DNA of 8,804 bases from Paludibacter sp. Its GTDB lineage: Bacteria > Bacteroidota > Bacteroidia > Bacteroidales > Paludibacteraceae. Positions 7,653 to 8,804 of this stretch are shown here, piece by piece (within the stretch, counting starts at the first letter, position 1; each line of letters opens with the position of its first letter). A model generated the notes under the pieces. The model worked only from the letters and a program-made list of their open reading frames with translations, ran no database searches and was not told the origin of the DNA. The position numbers were made by a program, and so were the translations under genes. The DNA is taken from positions 1 through 8,804 of the forward strand of contig JANJXE010000055.1 of the NCBI GenBank assembly GCA_024709185.1, written 5' to 3'.

Positions 7653-8420
7653 TTAACTGTTGCCTTCGGGTTGCTGTTTACGATATACGGTGGCTGGTGC
7701 CGCCTGCGCTTTGGGATACACTGTAACATCGGCAATGGTTACCCTCTCCGGTACACTCAACACATAGGAAATCAGATCGGCAATATCCTCAGCTACAAGC
7801 GGTTCAAAGCCTTCGTACACTTTCTTTGCCCGTTCTTTATCACCCTTAAACCGCACTTCCGAAAATTCGGTTTCAACCGCCCCCGGGGCGATGTTAGTGA
7901 TTTTAATTCCGTGTTCGGTTAAATCGAGCCGCATGCCTTCGCTTATCGCTTCCACGGCTTTTTTCGAAGCACAGTACACTGCACCATTGGGATAGGTTTG
8001 TTTGCCGGCCACGGAACTGATGTTGATGATATGCCCTTTTTTTCGATCCATCATTCCGGGGATAATGGCTCTTGATACATACAGCAGGCCCTTCACATTT
8101 CCATCCATCATCGCATCCCAATCGTCGGTATCACCCGTTTGGATGGGCGAAAACCCATGCGCGTTGCCGGCATTATTCACCAGCACATCGATGTTTTTCC
8201 ATTCATCTGGCAGCGAAGCGAGCTGCGATTCAACGTCCTCCCGGTTGCGAACATCGAAGGTCAATGTGAACACCGGTGTAGTTAACTGTTCTTTCAGTTC
8301 TTCCAGCTTTTCAGTGCGGCGACCGCAAAGAATGAGTTGATAGCCTTGTTCTGCTAATTTCAAAGCGGTGGCTTTTCCGATTCCGGAAGTGGCACCTGTG
8401 ATTAAAGCGATTTTATTCAT
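7653..8420 (-). CDS. SDR-family NADP-dependent oxidoreductase, YdfG-like (3-hydroxy acid / L-allo-threonine dehydrogenase type)
   Basis: A 255-residue cytoplasmic classical short-chain dehydrogenase. The Rossmann motif TGATSGIG (residues 8-15) binds the dinucleotide. CGRR (32-35), with Arg after the second strand, suggests NADP(H) preference. FDV (55-57) and NNAG (82-85) are the usual cofactor contacts. The catalytic set is Asn109, Ser136, Tyr149 and Lys153 (NVKG, ISSVAG, YCASK). The stretch IAPGAVETEFSEVRFKGDKE (178-197) closely resembles E. coli YdfG, an NADP-dependent dehydrogenase of serine, L-allo-threonine and related 3-hydroxy acids, so that activity is the best guess. SDR substrate calls from sequence are weak. 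The ATG at 8418-8420 is preceded by 77 bases with no gene. No Shine-Dalgarno and no clear Bacteroidota TAnnTTTG promoter box is visible there. It is the first gene of a two-gene - strand unit with the M64 peptidase, and the pairing does not suggest a shared pathway. Confidence 0.9.
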   Translation of the reverse strand: MNKIALITGATSGIGKATALKLAEQGYQLILCGRRTEKLEELKEQLTTPVFTLTFDVRNREDVESQLASLPDEWKNIDVLVNNAGNAHGFSPIQTGDTDDWDAMMDGNVKGLLYVSRAIIPGMMDRKKGHIINISSVAGKQTYPNGAVYCASKKAVEAISEGMRLDLTEHGIKITNIAPGAVETEFSEVRFKGDKERAKKVYEGFEPLVAEDIADLISYVLSVPERVTIADVTVYPKAQAAPATVYRKQQPEGNS

Positions 8421-8497
8421 GGTTGAAATATCTAATTTTTACTCTTTTAAGTAGTAATCTTCAGAAGTTATTTTGGTGAATACTTGTTCCAACAGAT
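8421..8497. other. Short AT-rich intergenic gap upstream of the SDR gene
   Basis: These 77 bases separate the stop of the winged-helix gene from the SDR start, both on the minus strand. A promoter for the SDR-M64 pair would be expected here, but I see no convincing -33/-7 boxes. A small CTTCTGAAG inverted repeat near 8458-8466 has too short a loop to be called a terminator. Confidence 0.4.
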
Positions 8498-8803
8498 TTA
8501 TTTTGTCTTTACGGGGTTGATAAGCTCCAGCAATCGTTTGCCTGATTCGGTTAGTTTGTAACGTTGTTCGGGATGGGTTTTTATATCAGGGTATTTCAAC
8601 TCAATCCAACCCTGTTCTACTAATGAATCAATGTATTTGACCTTGTTTTTATGATGACTACTTAAGCCAATTTCTTCCAGTATCATTTCTTTACTTTTCC
8701 AATTTATTATAAAGGCTAATACTTCTTTTACTTTGTCATGTGTAGATTGCTCAATAATTGATACTGCTTGTTCAAAAGCTAGTGCACTAGCTAGTGCACT
8801 AGC
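8498..8803 (-). CDS. C-terminal winged-helix part of a larger protein (AlbA_2/Schlafen-like ATP-binding or Fic-family type), 5'-partial
   Basis: On the minus strand the frame is open from the window edge to the TAA at 8498-8500, about 101 residues. The ATG at 8686 is most likely internal, because coding continues upstream without a stop (FEQAVSIIEQSTHDKVKEVL, then AFIINWKSKE before that Met). The C-terminal part is a winged helix: IGLSSHHKNKVKYIDSLVEQ followed by GWIELKYPDIKTHPEQRYKL and TESGKRLLEL. The pattern of a hydrophobic helix, a recognition-type helix, then 'G-[LW]-[IL]-E ... YPD/IPD ... P-x-Q-[RK]-Y ... T-x-x-G-[KR]' recalls the C-terminal domain of RecG/AlbA_2-type putative DNA-binding ATPases and of some Fic proteins. 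The residues nearest the edge are an Ala-Ser-Ala-Leu repeat encoded by a palindromic 12-bp repeat. Low-complexity linkers before this winged helix are common in those families. The catalytic part lies outside the window, so the exact family is not decidable. The DNA is AT-rich compared with the SDR/M64 genes. Confidence 0.65.
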   Translation of the reverse strand, partial: ASALASALAFEQAVSIIEQSTHDKVKEVLAFIINWKSKEMILEEIGLSSHHKNKVKYIDSLVEQGWIELKYPDIKTHPEQRYKLTESGKRLLELINPVKTK

Positions 8804-8804
8804 T
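8777..8804. repeat. Palindromic 12-bp tandem repeat inside a coding region, truncated by the window edge
   Basis: The unit AGCTAGTGCACT occurs twice in perfect tandem, followed by AGCT. The whole 28-base stretch equals its own reverse complement. It is in frame with the winged-helix protein on the minus strand and encodes Ala-Ser-Ala-Leu units. Because 12 is a multiple of three, changes in copy number would lengthen or shorten the linker without a frameshift. The repeat runs off the right end, so the true copy number is unknown. Confidence 0.9.

Noticed and set aside
8002..8340. 112-residue + strand open frame
   Set aside because: It is antisense to the SDR gene, which has all catalytic motifs. 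Its composition (rich in Ser and Pro) is typical of a shadow frame.
8455..8470. Inverted repeat as a terminator of the winged-helix gene
   Set aside because: The stem is four bases with a single-base loop and no U-tract, too weak to call.
8777..8804. CRISPR or attachment-site interpretation of the edge repeat
   Set aside because: Units are 12 bp in direct tandem without spacers and lie in frame in a gene, so a coding minisatellite explains them better.

Overview
The window looks like chromosomal DNA of a Bacteroidota bacterium. The grounds are the gene families present (secreted GH78 alpha-L-rhamnosidase, secreted M64 peptidase with its family N-terminal domain, SUMF1-fold protein), tight gene packing, and starts mostly without a Shine-Dalgarno sequence. 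Genus cannot be read from this sequence. A polysaccharide-degrading free-living or gut member is an inference.

Left part (bases 1-6368, + strand): three closely packed genes, very probably one operon that starts upstream of the window. They encode the C-terminal part of a SUMF1/formylglycine-enzyme-fold protein that lacks a canonical active-site cysteine pair, an 880-residue secreted protein that reads as a TIM-barrel glycosidase-like enzyme of no family I can name, and a full-length secreted GH78 alpha-L-rhamnosidase. The gaps between them are 12 and 3 bases. This is consistent with one end of a polysaccharide utilization locus for a rhamnose-containing glycan. No SusC/SusD pair, transporter or regulator is visible here.

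Middle part (6354-8420, - strand): a convergent pair in visibly more GC-rich DNA, namely a YdfG-like SDR oxidoreductase followed 3 bases later by a secreted M64 zinc peptidase. The peptidase gene overlaps the rhamnosidase gene tail to tail by 15 bases, so there is no intergenic spacer between the two blocks.

Right end (8498-8804, - strand): the C-terminal winged-helix piece of a larger protein whose frame stays open to the window edge. It resembles the C-terminal domain of AlbA/Schlafen-type ATP-binding or Fic-family proteins. Its upstream coding sequence ends in a perfectly palindromic 12-bp tandem repeat that runs off the window.

The most interesting items are the unassigned glycosidase-like protein with an inserted beta-sandwich, the SUMF1-like protein with a degenerate active site, and the palindromic coding minisatellite at the right edge. 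No RNA gene, CRISPR array, insertion sequence or tRNA was seen, and no stretch over 300 bases lacks a gene.
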